From: Streptomyces sp. NBC_01707
Lineage (GTDB): Bacteria > Actinomycetota > Actinomycetes > Streptomycetales > Streptomycetaceae
Direction of reading: 5' to 3'
Length of the DNA: 64,000 bases
Assembly (NCBI RefSeq): GCF_041438805.1
Contig: NZ_CP109190.1
Location: forward strand, 1,736,001-1,800,000
Position 1 is the stretch's first letter, and the number at the start of each line of letters is the position of its first letter. Shown here piece after piece: positions 1-8,701 of this stretch. The position numbers were made by a program, and so were the translations under genes. A model generated the notes under the pieces. That model did no database searches. It was not told the origin of the DNA and saw only the letters and a program-made list of their open reading frames with translations.

Positions 1-455
1 ATCATGCGCTGCCGGGCCTTGATGTTGCCGTGCACGAAGTCCCGGTGATGGGCGTCGCGGTAGCTCACACCGGCGGCCTGCGAGGCCTCGAGCGCGGCGT
101 CACTCGTGGGCTTGATGTCCACGGTCAGCACGTGGTCGGCCTGGATGAAGGAGAGCGCGAGCTGGGCGTCGTGCTCGTCGGCCTGGACCCCGTAGGGCAG
201 CCGCATCGCGTAGAACCGCGCCTCGTGCCCGGCGGCCCGGGCCCGCTCGACGGCGAGCTGGCACAGCCGGCCGGTGGTGGTGGAGTCGACGCCGCCGCTG
301 ATGCCGAGCACGAGGGAGCGCAGACCGGTGGAGGTCAGTCGCTCGGCGAGGAAGGCCACCCGGCGCTCGATCTCCCGCTCTGCCTCGAAGCTCTCGGCGA
401 CCTGGAGGTCACGGGCGATCCCCTGCTGCAGGGCGATGGACGCCGGCTCGCTCAC
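1..455 (-). CDS. nadE: NAD+ synthetase, N-terminal part (cut by window edge)
   Basis: Ammonia-dependent NAD+ synthetase, which amidates deamido-NAD+ with ATP as the last step of NAD+ synthesis in the cytoplasm. About 151 N-terminal codons are visible and the C-terminus lies outside the left edge. The ATP-pyrophosphatase P-loop reads LVLGISGGVDST at about residues 46-57, followed by GRLCQLAVERAR, as in the E. coli-type enzyme. The GTG at 455 is preferred because an AAGGAG ribosome site lies 5 nt upstream. There is no N-terminal glutaminase domain, so this is the short ammonia-using form. The neighbouring SDR gene is on the same strand, 126 nt upstream. Recognition rests on family motifs seen in the translation. 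Confidence 0.9.
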   Translation of the reverse strand, partial: MSEPASIALQQGIARDLQVAESFEAEREIERRVAFLAERLTSTGLRSLVLGISGGVDSTTTGRLCQLAVERARAAGHEARFYAMRLPYGVQADEHDAQLALSFIQADHVLTVDIKPTSDAALEASQAAGVSYRDAHHRDFVHGNIKARQRM

Positions 456-581
456 GTCTGCTCCTTGTTCCGGTTCACGGTGCGCTGTCGCGCCCACTTT
501 ACCGAGTAGGGCTTTCCTACGTGTCGGGGCCGGCTGGCGGAGCTCGCCGGGCAGGTGTCGGCGAGCTCACCGCTGTGGGAC

Positions 582-1361
582 TCAGTGGACCGAGAAGCCG
601 CCGTCGACGAAGATCGACTGCCCGGTGACGTAGCCGGAGGCTCGGCCGGCCAGGAACACCGCCGCTCCGGCGAAGTCCTCGGCCAGGCCGTTGCGCCCGA
701 CCATCGTGCGTGCGGCCAGCTCCGCCACCTTCTCCGGGTCGGACGACAACCGCGCATTGAGCGGGGTCATGACGAAGCCGGGCACCAACGTGTTGCAGGT
801 GACTCCGTGCGGCGACCACGCCTCCGCCTGAGAGCGGGCCAGCGACTCCAGTGCCCCCTTGGAAACCCCGTAGGCGCCGCTCTGGACGAACGCCCGATGC
901 GCCTGCTGGGAGGTGATGTGGATGATCCGCCCGAAGCCCCGCTCCGCCATGCCGGGCCCGAACCGCAGGCCCAACAAGTAGGGCGCCTCCAGGTTCACCG
1001 CCATCGTGGCGTCCCACACCTCCTCGCCCAACTCGTCCATCGGCGGCCGAAGGTTGTTCCCGGCGCTGTTGACGAGAATGTCGGGCTCGCCGAACACCTC
1101 CGCCGCCTGCTCCGCCGCCGCGCGCACCCCGTCGCGGGTGCTCAGGTCGGCGCTCACCCAGGCCGCCCGGCAGCCGTCCGCCGCCAGCTCGTCGCACGTG
1201 GCGGCCAGTTCCGATTCCTTGCGCGCCACGATCACCACGCTCGCCCCCGCTCGCGCGAGAGCCCCGGCGATGGCTCGCCCGATACCGGAACTGCCACCCG
1301 TCACCACGGCGACCCGGCCGTCCAGTGAGAACAGCTCGGAGAGATAGGTTTGCGAGATCAT
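582..1361 (-). CDS. SDR family oxidoreductase (gluconate 5-dehydrogenase-like)
   Basis: Classical short-chain dehydrogenase of 259 aa, the usual family length. The dinucleotide-binding motif TGGSSGIG is at residues 21-28, NSAG at 98-101, the active-site Asn at 123, Ser151, and the YGVSK pair Tyr164/Lys168. The C-terminal VTGQSIFVDGGFSVH is typical of gluconate 5-dehydrogenase and 3-oxoacyl-ACP reductase-like SDRs. The substrate cannot be told from sequence. It may share a transcript with nadE downstream, but a 126 nt gap separates them. Arg47 after the second strand (VARK) is compatible with NADP(H), which is an inference only. Confidence 0.88.
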   Translation of the reverse strand: MISQTYLSELFSLDGRVAVVTGGSSGIGRAIAGALARAGASVVIVARKESELAATCDELAADGCRAAWVSADLSTRDGVRAAAEQAAEVFGEPDILVNSAGNNLRPPMDELGEEVWDATMAVNLEAPYLLGLRFGPGMAERGFGRIIHITSQQAHRAFVQSGAYGVSKGALESLARSQAEAWSPHGVTCNTLVPGFVMTPLNARLSSDPEKVAELAARTMVGRNGLAEDFAGAAVFLAGRASGYVTGQSIFVDGGFSVH

Positions 1362-1808
1362 GCCCGCACCCTACGGGCTGCCCACGGCGACAGGTCCGCC
1401 CGGACTGCGGCAGGCCTACCTCCAGTGATCATGGGTGGGCGGATGCGGGTCGACGACGATGCCGGCCGACAACTCGGCTGTGGAGCAATGGAAAGCGCGG
1501 TGGCCATTTGGCCTCGGCCGCGAGGGCCCGTTCCTCACGCACCCGGTCGGCGGTAATGCCCGGTCGGAGGCGATGGGCTGCCGTTGCGCGGCCTGTCTCG
1601 GTGCGCGAGTACGGCCTACGCCGCGCGGTCACTCGCAGCCGAGATCATCCGCGTTCGAATCCGGAAATGGAACTTCGGCCCAACACCGTTCATCCGGGGT
1701 GTGGCGGCTGGGGAAATCCTCTGATCCATCGCTGATTTTCGCGGACGGATCTCCGGCGCCCGACTTAATATCGCGACCCGTCCATCCGACTGAAACCGCG
1801 AGGCACCC
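1362..1808. other. Divergent intergenic region without a recognisable gene
   Basis: About 450 nt between two divergent genes. Open frames here have no family features and mirror GC-rich codon bias. It presumably carries the promoters of both genes. No convincing operator or hairpin was found. Confidence 0.5.
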
Positions 1809-2795
1809 GTGGCACCGCTCAGCAAGCTGTACCTCCAGCTCGACGACGTCGAACTTCCGGACGCGATCCCTTACTCCCAGGTGAGCGCATGGGAATTGCG
1901 CTTTCTTTACCTGTTGGGACGCCATCGGCTGACTGGAGAGGGCAAGGTGATCGAGCTCGGGTCGGGCGGCGGCGGATCGACGTATGCGTTCGCACTCGGG
2001 CTGAAGGAAAACCCGGACTTCGACAAGCAGACCAACAAGCTGCACGCGTACGACTTCTTCCGGGTCGGGAAGGGCACCTTCGCCTCCGAGAAATTCTTCT
2101 CGGCCGGGGTCGCGCCCGAGGACTCGAACTCCTTCCTCGACGACTTCAAGGACAAGCTGAAGCCGTTCATCGACTTCATCGAGCTGCACCCCGGCGACAT
2201 CTGGCAGACGTCCGACCCCGAGGACCACAGCCCCATCGAGTTCCTGCACGTCGACATCGCCAAGACGGCGCGGGTCTTCCGCTGTGTGGCCGAGCGCTTC
2301 CTGCCCCGCCTGGAGCCGGGCTCCGTGCTGCTGCACCAGGACTTCGCCAGCCCCCGGCTGCCGTGGCTGCACTACAGCACCGGCCTGCTGCTGCCGTACA
2401 TCGAGATCGCCGGGCCGCCCATCCGCTCCACACTCGCCTTCGAGGTGGTCAAGCCGATCCCACAGGACGTGCTGCGGGCCATAGCCGAGGACTCCTTCGA
2501 CATCGAAGAGAAGCTGAAGCTGATGTCGGACGTCCAGGACGTCGTCGACCGGGACTACACCGACGGCATCCCGTTCAAGGCCGTCATCGAACTCGCCAAG
2601 GCCTACGTCGCCCACTACGAGGGTGACCACCGCCGGGCCTGGAGGATAGCCGAGCCGCTGACCTCGAACGAATACCTGAGCCGAACCCGCAAGGACCACT
2701 TCGCCCAACTGGAGAAGGCGCTGAAGGAGGCCGAGCCCAAGCGCGGATCTTCCCGTCTTGCCAGGCTGATCAAGAAGGTGACGCGCAGGGCGTAA
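1809..2795 (+). CDS. Class I SAM-dependent methyltransferase-like protein
   Basis: A 328 aa cytoplasmic protein with a GTG start preceded by GCGAGG. SAM-binding motif I reads VIELGSGGGGST at about residues 46-57, followed by an acidic loop LHAYDFF that would hold the second SAM ligand, then FLHVDIAK and LEPGSVLLHQDF, which fit the order of strands in Methyltransf_24-type enzymes acting on sugars or small molecules. A basic tail (RLARLIKKVTRRA) ends the protein. It stands alone between divergent and unrelated genes and is followed directly by a strong hairpin, so it is probably monocistronic. The substrate is unknown. Confidence 0.7.
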   Translation: MAPLSKLYLQLDDVELPDAIPYSQVSAWELRFLYLLGRHRLTGEGKVIELGSGGGGSTYAFALGLKENPDFDKQTNKLHAYDFFRVGKGTFASEKFFSAGVAPEDSNSFLDDFKDKLKPFIDFIELHPGDIWQTSDPEDHSPIEFLHVDIAKTARVFRCVAERFLPRLEPGSVLLHQDFASPRLPWLHYSTGLLLPYIEIAGPPIRSTLAFEVVKPIPQDVLRAIAEDSFDIEEKLKLMSDVQDVVDRDYTDGIPFKAVIELAKAYVAHYEGDHRRAWRIAEPLTSNEYLSRTRKDHFAQLEKALKEAEPKRGSSRLARLIKKVTRRA

Positions 2796-2800
2796 GGGCT

Positions 2801-2819
2801 GCCCCGGCGGTGCCGGGGC
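2801..2819 (+). terminator. Hairpin terminator after the methyltransferase
   Basis: Perfect 8-bp inverted repeat GCCCCGGC / GCCGGGGC with a 3-nt loop, starting 5 nt after the stop codon. There is no U-tract, which is common for Streptomyces terminators. Confidence 0.6.
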
Positions 2820-3035
2820 GCCGAGCGCCCCAGGGTGGGCCGCCGGTGTTCGGCGCATCCGGAGCCACCGCGCACGGCCGGCTCGCAGAACAACACGTCA
2901 CGCCTCCACCGGTGAGCGCTGCCGTGACCTGACCACGGGTTCGGCGCGCCCCGGCCCGGTCGAGCACCGGGAGGGTGTATCCCCCCGACTTCGACGGCAG
3001 TGCACGAGTCACCTTCGGCCTCGGATACTGAGGGC

Positions 3036-3356
3036 ATGGAATTCGTCGTCCTCATGACCTTGCCCGGACTGGTCATCCTGCTGACCGTGCTGGCTTTCGC
3101 CGATCAGCTGTTGTTGCGTGCCGGGCGGGCCGGCGTTCTGCCGTGGCGGAACGCGGCACGGCAGGGCCAGATCTCGGCGACCGGGTTCGAGCAGCTGCAC
3201 GCGAGTCTTTCGCCGGGGAAGCAGAACGAACTCAAGGAGCGGCAGTCGGCGCTGGTGATGCGGGACGACGAGGAGGACGGGGCACCGCCGAACCGGACCA
3301 CGGTGGACCTGGCGAGAGGGACCGCAGTCGTCCGGATACCGCGGGCCGACAAGTAG
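3036..3356 (+). CDS. DUF6191 domain small membrane-anchored protein
   Basis: A 106 aa protein with one N-terminal hydrophobic segment (residues 1-24, MEFVVLMTLPGLVILLTVLA) and a charged cytoplasmic tail. The tail pattern LSPGKQNELKERQ ... RDDEEDGAPPNRTTVDLARGTAVVRIP matches the actinobacterial DUF6191 family as I know it; the function is unknown. The ATG at 3036 is chosen because it begins the hydrophobic segment and follows GAGGGC. An upstream in-frame GTG at 3000 would add a polar stretch unlike the family. The gene ends 57 nt before the convergent Lrp gene. Confidence 0.72.
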   Translation: MEFVVLMTLPGLVILLTVLAFADQLLLRAGRAGVLPWRNAARQGQISATGFEQLHASLSPGKQNELKERQSALVMRDDEEDGAPPNRTTVDLARGTAVVRIPRADK

Positions 3357-3413
3357 CGGGCCGCTCTCCTTTCGACGGCCTGCGACCAGGACGGAGGAGA
3401 CGCCGGTGGGGTA

Positions 3414-3860
3414 CTAACCTGCGTCCAACGGCCGTTCGAAGAAGGTCTCCAGAACCACCGTTGCCTGCGTCCCGCTGACCCCGTCGATCGCGTACAGGCG
3501 CCGCAGCACGTCCTGGAGCCGCTCGGTGGTCGCGGTGCGCACCTTCACCAGGACAGCCGCGCTGCCTGCGATGACGTGCGCCTCCTGAATCTCCGGCACG
3601 GCGGCGAAGTCCTCGGCACGGTCGCCCATCCACGCCGTCGAATCGACCAGCACGAAGGCGAGGACTGCGCGGTCCAGCGTCGCGGGGTCGACATCGACCG
3701 TCGTGGCCCGGATGACTCCCTGTTCCCGCAGCTTGCGTACGCGCTCGTGCGAGGCACCCGCTGACAGGCCGACCGCCTTGCCCAGCACGGCATACGACTG
3801 GGTGGCGTCCCGCTGGAGCAGCGCAATCAGCTGACGGTCGATGTCATCCACTGGTTTCAT
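3414..3860 (-). CDS. Lrp/AsnC family transcriptional regulator
   Basis: A 148 aa protein, the normal length for single-domain-pair Lrp/AsnC regulators. The N-terminal helix-turn-helix begins DDIDRQLIALLQRDATQSYAVLGKAVGLS (quoted in part) and continues SHERVRKLREQGVIR. The C-terminal RAM ligand-binding and oligomerisation domain covers about residues 65-140. It is transcribed divergently from the SMP-30/gluconolactonase gene across a 76-nt gap, so control of that neighbour and of itself is likely. The effector, probably an amino acid or small acid, cannot be inferred. Confidence 0.9.
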   Translation of the reverse strand: MKPVDDIDRQLIALLQRDATQSYAVLGKAVGLSAGASHERVRKLREQGVIRATTVDVDPATLDRAVLAFVLVDSTAWMGDRAEDFAAVPEIQEAHVIAGSAAVLVKVRTATTERLQDVLRRLYAIDGVSGTQATVVLETFFERPLDAG

Positions 3861-3936
3861 GCGAAAACCATACCTGGTTCTGTTATACGCATGTTACGTT
3901 GAACTATATTCTGGTCAATCCTTCTGAGGGGACGCC
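3861..3936. promoter_or_regulatory. Divergent promoter/operator region, lrp-like and SMP-30 genes
   Basis: This 76-nt gap is clearly more AT-rich than the surroundings (for example TTATACGCATGTTACG and AACTATATTCTG near 3883-3913). Lrp-type regulators favour such AT-rich flanking sites. No exact symmetric operator could be fixed by eye. A GAGGGG ribosome site precedes the ATG at 3937. Confidence 0.5.
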
Positions 3937-4845
3937 ATGCCCGCCGACGGCCCGTACGAGATCCTGGACGATCGCTTCCGTATCGAACGCTGTGCGAACG
4001 GCGACAGCAGGCTGGAGGTCCTGCACACCGGCTGCCGCTGGGCCGAGGGCCCGCTGTACCTCCCCGCCTGGCGCCAGCTGATCTGGAGCGACATCCCGAA
4101 CGACCGCATCCTGCGCTGGGACGAGGCCACCGGCACGGTCGGCGTCTTCCGCACGCCGGCCGGCCACAGCAACGGCAACACCCTCGACCGACAGGGCCGC
4201 CTGGTCACCTGTGAGCAGGGCAACCGCCGCGTCACCCGCACCGAGCCCGACGGGACCGTGACCGTCCTCGCCGACCGGTACGCCGGCAAGCGGCTCAACA
4301 GTCCGAACGACTCCGTCGTACGCTCCGACGGCACGATCTGGTTCTCCGACCCGGACTTCGGCATCACCAGCGACTACGAGGGTCATCGCGCCGAGTCCGA
4401 GATCGGCGCGTGCAACGTGTACCGGATCGACCCCGGGACGGGGGACGTGCAGCTCGCTGCCGACGGGTTCGAGGGCCCCAACGGCGTCATCCTGTCCCCC
4501 GACGAGAAGCGACTGTACGTCTCCGACTCACGGACCGCCCGGATCCATATGTTCGACATCCGCGAGGACGGCACGCTCTCCGACGGCAAGGTCTTCGCCG
4601 AGGGCCGGGGCAACGTCCACTTCGACAACATCCGCTTCGACGACGAGGGCCGCCTGTGGGCCGCCGCCCTGGACGACAGCGTCCACTGCTACCACCCCGA
4701 CGGCACCCTCATCGGCCGGCTGCGCGTGCCCGAGCCGGTCTCCAACATCGCCTTCGGCGGCCCGAAGAACAACCGCCTGTTCATCACGGCCACCACCTCC
4801 CTGTACTCGCTGGTGATGTCGGTGACCGGGGCGCCGCGCCTCTAG
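3937..4845 (+). CDS. SMP-30/gluconolactonase/LRE family protein
   Basis: A 302 aa six-bladed beta-propeller lactonase-type hydrolase, probably cytoplasmic (no signal peptide). The divalent-metal ligands of the family are in place: Glu37 in RWAEGP, Asn124 in NSPND, Asn182 in GPNGV and Asp197 in VSDS. These enzymes open sugar lactones such as gluconolactone; the exact substrate is not known. The divergent Lrp-type regulator suggests substrate-induced expression. The start follows a GAGGGG site 7 nt upstream. Confidence 0.88.
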   Translation: MPADGPYEILDDRFRIERCANGDSRLEVLHTGCRWAEGPLYLPAWRQLIWSDIPNDRILRWDEATGTVGVFRTPAGHSNGNTLDRQGRLVTCEQGNRRVTRTEPDGTVTVLADRYAGKRLNSPNDSVVRSDGTIWFSDPDFGITSDYEGHRAESEIGACNVYRIDPGTGDVQLAADGFEGPNGVILSPDEKRLYVSDSRTARIHMFDIREDGTLSDGKVFAEGRGNVHFDNIRFDDEGRLWAAALDDSVHCYHPDGTLIGRLRVPEPVSNIAFGGPKNNRLFITATTSLYSLVMSVTGAPRL

Positions 4846-5070
4846 CGGACCGGGCGCCTCGCCTCCAGGTTCTTTCGTCCCGAAACGTTGCGCTGTCCAT
4901 AGGCCTCGCAGTCGAACCCTGGTGGATTTCCGCTCCGTTGGACCGCTCCCCCGGCCCGCCGCACTCAGGGAACCATGAACGGTTCGGGCGGGGCCCGCGG
5001 GGTTACGGGGCTGGTCACACGGGGGGCCGGAGCTCGTGAGGGTGCGGGTGAGCTGTGTGATGATGCACGG

Positions 5071-6222
5071 ATGACGACCGGCCCTGGGGAGGGACCGGGT
5101 GCGCGGGAAGGGGCGGGACACATCGTGGGCAATGGCGGGACGTCCATACCGGACGAGGAGTGGGAGCGCTTCCTTCGGGAAGCGGAGGCCGGGGCCCAGG
5201 GCGCGCCCAAGGAGCCGTCGGCACGGGCCCGCATGGTGACGCGGCAGCTGCGGGAGGAGCCCGGCCGGCCCGAGGGATGGCGGACTCACCAACTGGCCCC
5301 GCGGCGCCGGGCCAAGGGCTGGTACGCGGTCGGTCTGCTGGTCACGGTCGGCTTGCTGATCGTGGCACTGGCCCCCGGGCGGGTGGCTGGATGGTTCGGA
5401 GGAGGGGGCGCCGCGAGTGCGCCGCTCGCCGCGGAGTCCGAACGTCCGGATCAGCCGCCGCCGACGCAATCAGCACCCCAACCACCCACACCCGATGAGC
5501 CGTTCAGAGGGTCGCCCGCGGCGCAGTGGGACAACGGGAAGGCAGGCATCAGCCTGCCTTCGGCACGGGCGACCGGATGGATGAGCAAGGAGCAGGTCGC
5601 GCAGGCACTCGATCGGAGCCGGGACTTCCTTGCCGCGTCCAGTCTGGATCGCGGTGTGCTGCGCGGGGAGCGGCCGAAGAAGGCGATCGCGTTGCTCAAC
5701 CCGCATCAGCAGGATGTCCAGGACTACCTGGCTACAGCGTTCAGCGCGCCCAGTCGGAAGAATGATCCTCTGCTGCTCTTCAGCCGTCTCGCGACGAAGA
5801 AGGTGCGGCTTGTCGGCGATGTGATCAAGACACGAGGCCGGATCACCTACCGGGAAGGTAAGCGTGGTGCGGTCGAGGTGACCACCGATGTCACGTACGT
5901 CTACCCGGTCGTACGCGCTGCAGCGGGAAGCGAGGAAGTCGCGCGCACCATCGTGCGCCGCGAGATCGTGATGAGCTGGGACGACCCGGCGAAGGTGGTC
6001 GTCGAGCCGGGGACGTTTTCCCTCGTCTCCTACAAGACGGACACCTCCAACAGTGGCTGTGGCGCCTCCACCGGCTACCTCACCCCCGAGTTCAGCGCCG
6101 AGCGCGCGACCAAGGGCAGGGGAGACGGCCCCGAGTTCGACCCGTACGACCGGAGCAGGTCGGTGGACGCGCTCATGCAGGAAGCCGGCGAGACGAAGTG
6201 CTGGACCGCCACACGGTTGTGA
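5071..6222 (+). CDS. Hypothetical single-pass membrane protein
   Basis: A 383 aa protein without a family I recognise. The cytoplasmic N-terminus is acidic and carries PDEEWERFLREAE. One transmembrane segment follows (GWYAVGLLVTVGLLIVALAPG, about residues 83-103), then a Pro/Gln-rich linker and a roughly 250-residue extracellular domain with two cysteines near the C-terminus (SGCGAS and ETKCW) that could form a disulfide. The ATG at 5071 is chosen over the ORF extension to 4975, whose first 32 codons are Gly/Arg-rich low-complexity. It stands alone. A cell-envelope role is only an inference. Confidence 0.7.
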   Translation: MTTGPGEGPGAREGAGHIVGNGGTSIPDEEWERFLREAEAGAQGAPKEPSARARMVTRQLREEPGRPEGWRTHQLAPRRRAKGWYAVGLLVTVGLLIVALAPGRVAGWFGGGGAASAPLAAESERPDQPPPTQSAPQPPTPDEPFRGSPAAQWDNGKAGISLPSARATGWMSKEQVAQALDRSRDFLAASSLDRGVLRGERPKKAIALLNPHQQDVQDYLATAFSAPSRKNDPLLLFSRLATKKVRLVGDVIKTRGRITYREGKRGAVEVTTDVTYVYPVVRAAAGSEEVARTIVRREIVMSWDDPAKVVVEPGTFSLVSYKTDTSNSGCGASTGYLTPEFSAERATKGRGDGPEFDPYDRSRSVDALMQEAGETKCWTATRL

Positions 6223-6340
6223 GCGGCAGCGGCTCATCCGTTCGGGACGAATCTCAGTACGGCGCTCGGATGAATCCCTACATCCGACCACTCCGACCGA
6301 CGTTCTTCGACGCGGACCGGGCGTGGGGCAGGATGGAGCC

Positions 6341-6676
6341 ATGAGCGTCGTCAAGATCAACGTACTCACTGTCCCCGCCGAACAGCGCGAGACCCTGGAG
6401 AAGCGCTTTGCCTCGCGCGCCCACGCGGTCGAGAACTCGGACGGCTTCGAATGGTTCGAACTCCTCCGCCCTGTCGAAGGCACTGACAGCTACCTGGTGT
6501 ACACGCGGTGGCGTGACGAAGAGTCCTTCAAGGCCTGGATGGAGGGACCGATGAAGGCCGCGCATCAGGGGGGTGGCGAACGGCCCAAGCCTGCCGCGAG
6601 CGGGTCGGCACTGTGGTCCTTCGAGGTCGTGCAGCAGGCCGCGCCACAAGTGGGCCAGCCGCAATCAGGATCGTGA
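6341..6676 (+). CDS. Antibiotic biosynthesis monooxygenase (ABM) domain protein
   Basis: A 111 aa protein with a single ABM ferredoxin-like domain: KINVLTVPAEQRETLEKRF at the start, then FEWFELLRP, YLVYTRWRDEESFKAWMEG and a final strand ALWSFEVV. Family members include cofactor-free monooxygenases and heme-degrading proteins; the activity here is unassigned. The start follows GGATGGAG 5 nt upstream. The 3' end overlaps the edge of the IS630 remnant by 12 bp, so the last residues (QVGQPQSGS) may derive from the insertion. Confidence 0.82.
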   Translation: MSVVKINVLTVPAEQRETLEKRFASRAHAVENSDGFEWFELLRPVEGTDSYLVYTRWRDEESFKAWMEGPMKAAHQGGGERPKPAASGSALWSFEVVQQAAPQVGQPQSGS

Positions 6677-7465
6677 ACCAGGATGGCCGCACTGCGTGAA
6701 CCGGTCCATGCCGGTGGTCTTCTCACAGCGGCCGTACACCTCCGCGGCGTGGACGTCGTATGCGGCGAGGTAGGCCAGGGCGCCGCCGCGTCCGTGGGTG
6801 TGGTTCACCCTCATCGCGCGGGCCTGGCCCGGGGCGAGGGTGGGGGGCAGCGGCAGCGGGCCTGCATGGTGGTCTTTTCGTCGGCGCTGATGACGTACTC
6901 GTCGGCGTCCAGCGGGGTGCCCTGCCAGGTGCGGGCGTACAGGTCCAGCACTCGCTGGGCTTTGGCGCGGAAGTCGGGGTCGGTGATGAAGATCCAGGAG
7001 CGGTGCTGCCAGGGCTTGAGCGCGTCGTCGGCCAGCCGGCGGCGCACGGTGGACGCCGACACGAACCCGGCGATGCCCCGCCGGGTGGCCTCATAGGCCA
7101 GTTCCGGGCATGACCAGCGCGACAGCGGCACTCCGCGCTCGGCGGGCAGCCGGCAGGCCAGCGCCTTGACCTCGGCAACCTGCAGCGGCGTGAACACCGG
7201 CGGGCGGCCGCGGCGTTGACGGTCTCGGAGCCCGGGCAATCCCTGTTCGCTGTTCGGCGAACCGGCCACGCCAGCGGCGCACGGTGTCCAGGTGCAGCCC
7301 CGTCTCCTGGGCGACACACGCGTCGGAGCGTCCGCGCGCCGCGTGTGGCACCACCTGTGCACGCACCCGCAACCGGTGCTCGGTCTTGTGGCCGTAGGCC
7401 ATCGCCTTCAGCCGCGTGCGTTCGGCGGCACTCGGGGCTATCGGACAGGCAGTGCGGAGGGGCAT
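6665..7465 (-). pseudogene. Degraded IS630-family transposase
   Basis: Transposase sequence is spread over three frames. The 5' part (from 7465) encodes a helix-turn-helix region with VAQETGLHLDTVRRWRGRF. After a frameshift near 7250 it continues with PPVFTPLQVAEVKALAC, STVRRRLADDALKPW, RSWIFITDPDF and VISADEKTTMQAR, the last being the first DDE Asp region. A second shift near 6830 leads to GGALAYLAAYDVHAAEVYGRC before a premature end. The C-terminal catalytic Asp/Glu part is missing and no terminal inverted repeats were recognised, so the element is dead and truncated. Confidence 0.8.
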
Positions 7466-7585
7466 GGCGGGCGAGCCGATCGGCCGAAGTGGATCACTGG
7501 CAAGCCGCGGCCTTCCCCGCCCGCCGTGGCAGTGGAGCCCAGGCATCACGGCGGTCAGCGGGCTCCCGAGCTTGGACTGACCAGA

Positions 7586-8311
7586 TCACTCCGTCACGGG
7601 CAGGCACTCGGCGAGCAGGTCGACGACATCGCGCCAGGCTCGCTGCGCGTGCCGGGGATGGTAGCCGACGCCGGGGACCACGGGATGATCGACCGGCGGG
7701 TGGTGGAAGGCGTGCAAGGCGCCGCCATAGACCACGAGGCGCCAGTCGACGCCCGCGGCCTGCATCTCGGCGGTGAACGCGTCCCGCTGCGCGGGCGGCA
7801 TGATCGGGTCTTCCGACCCGACCCCGGCCCACACCGGGCAGCGAATGCGCGCCGCCTCGCCCGGTCGGCCTGTGGTCAGTGCGTTGACTGTCCCGATCGC
7901 GCGCAGGCTGACGCCGCCGCGCCCGAGTTCCAGCCCGATGGCGCCCCCGGTGCCATAACCGACGGCGGCGATCCGGTCGGGGTCGGTCCGCGGTTCGGCG
8001 CGCAACACGTCGAGCGCCGCATGGCCGATGCCCCGCATCCGGTTGGGGTCGGCGAGCAGCGGCATGCAACGGGCCAGCATCTCCTCGGGGTCACCTAGAT
8101 AGCGCCCGCCGTGAAGATCGAAGGCCAGCGCTACATATCCCAGCTCGGCGAGAGCATCGGCCCGGCGGCGCTCGACGTCGCTGAGCCCCATGCCCTCTGG
8201 TCCGAGCAGCACCGCGGGCCGGCGGTCGACACAGGCCGGGAGCGCGAGGTGCCCGATCATCGTCAAACCGTCCGCCGGGTACTCGACCGTGCGCGTGGTA
8301 ATCGTCGTCAT
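7586..8311 (-). CDS. Dienelactone hydrolase family protein, nucleophile replaced
   Basis: A 241 aa alpha/beta-hydrolase of the dienelactone hydrolase family, cytoplasmic. Family features include VLLGPEGMGLSDVERRRADALAELGYVAL (quoted in part), DLHGGR, the charge-relay Asp168 in GSEDPIMP and His200 in ALHAFHHP. The nucleophile elbow, normally GYCxGG, reads GYGTGG with Gly120 in the Cys/Ser position, a change of one base (TGC to GGC). Activity as an ordinary hydrolase is therefore doubtful. The ATG at 8311 starts the family region; the upstream extension to 8407 is Arg/Ser-rich. It lies downstream of the IS630 remnant on the same strand. Confidence 0.82.
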   Translation of the reverse strand: MTTITTRTVEYPADGLTMIGHLALPACVDRRPAVLLGPEGMGLSDVERRRADALAELGYVALAFDLHGGRYLGDPEEMLARCMPLLADPNRMRGIGHAALDVLRAEPRTDPDRIAAVGYGTGGAIGLELGRGGVSLRAIGTVNALTTGRPGEAARIRCPVWAGVGSEDPIMPPAQRDAFTAEMQAAGVDWRLVVYGGALHAFHHPPVDHPVVPGVGYHPRHAQRAWRDVVDLLAECLPVTE

Positions 8312-8701
8312 GAGACTGGACCGTAGTGATCGTCGAGTCCGACCGGGCCGGGGTTCGCCGCTGGCAGAACAGCGCGGGTGCCCCTCTGAAATGCGGCGAT
8401 GGCTCACACGGCAGCCACCTCCAGGGCTGTGAGCAGGCTGCCGAGCCGAGGCCGCAGGCGTCGGCTCTGCGATACCGCATCGTCCTCACCGGTTGAGCAG
8501 CCGCACTCAGGCCCGAAGCGGTCCGCTCGCTGAGCATGGCGCACATGCTCCTTCGGCAAACCAGAACGCGGTGAGGTGTGGAACGACGCCGCACCCACAC
8601 CTCATGCGCGTCCTGTTCCTCGTCCGACAGTTCAACCCGGCCTTCCACGGCTCCCGTCCGTGCCATCGGACAAGCCTCAGCCCGTGAACGGAGGAGCCGG
8701 C
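8312..8701. other. Intergenic stretch with no supported gene
   Basis: About 390 nt between two minus-strand hydrolase genes. Open frames on both strands lack family features or good starts. It must hold the promoter of the dienelactone hydrolase-like gene. No hairpin stands out. Confidence 0.45.

Noticed and set aside
555..1328. Long plus-strand frame of 257 codons opposite the SDR gene
   Set aside because: It is antisense to a clear SDR gene and has no family motif; a GC-bias shadow.
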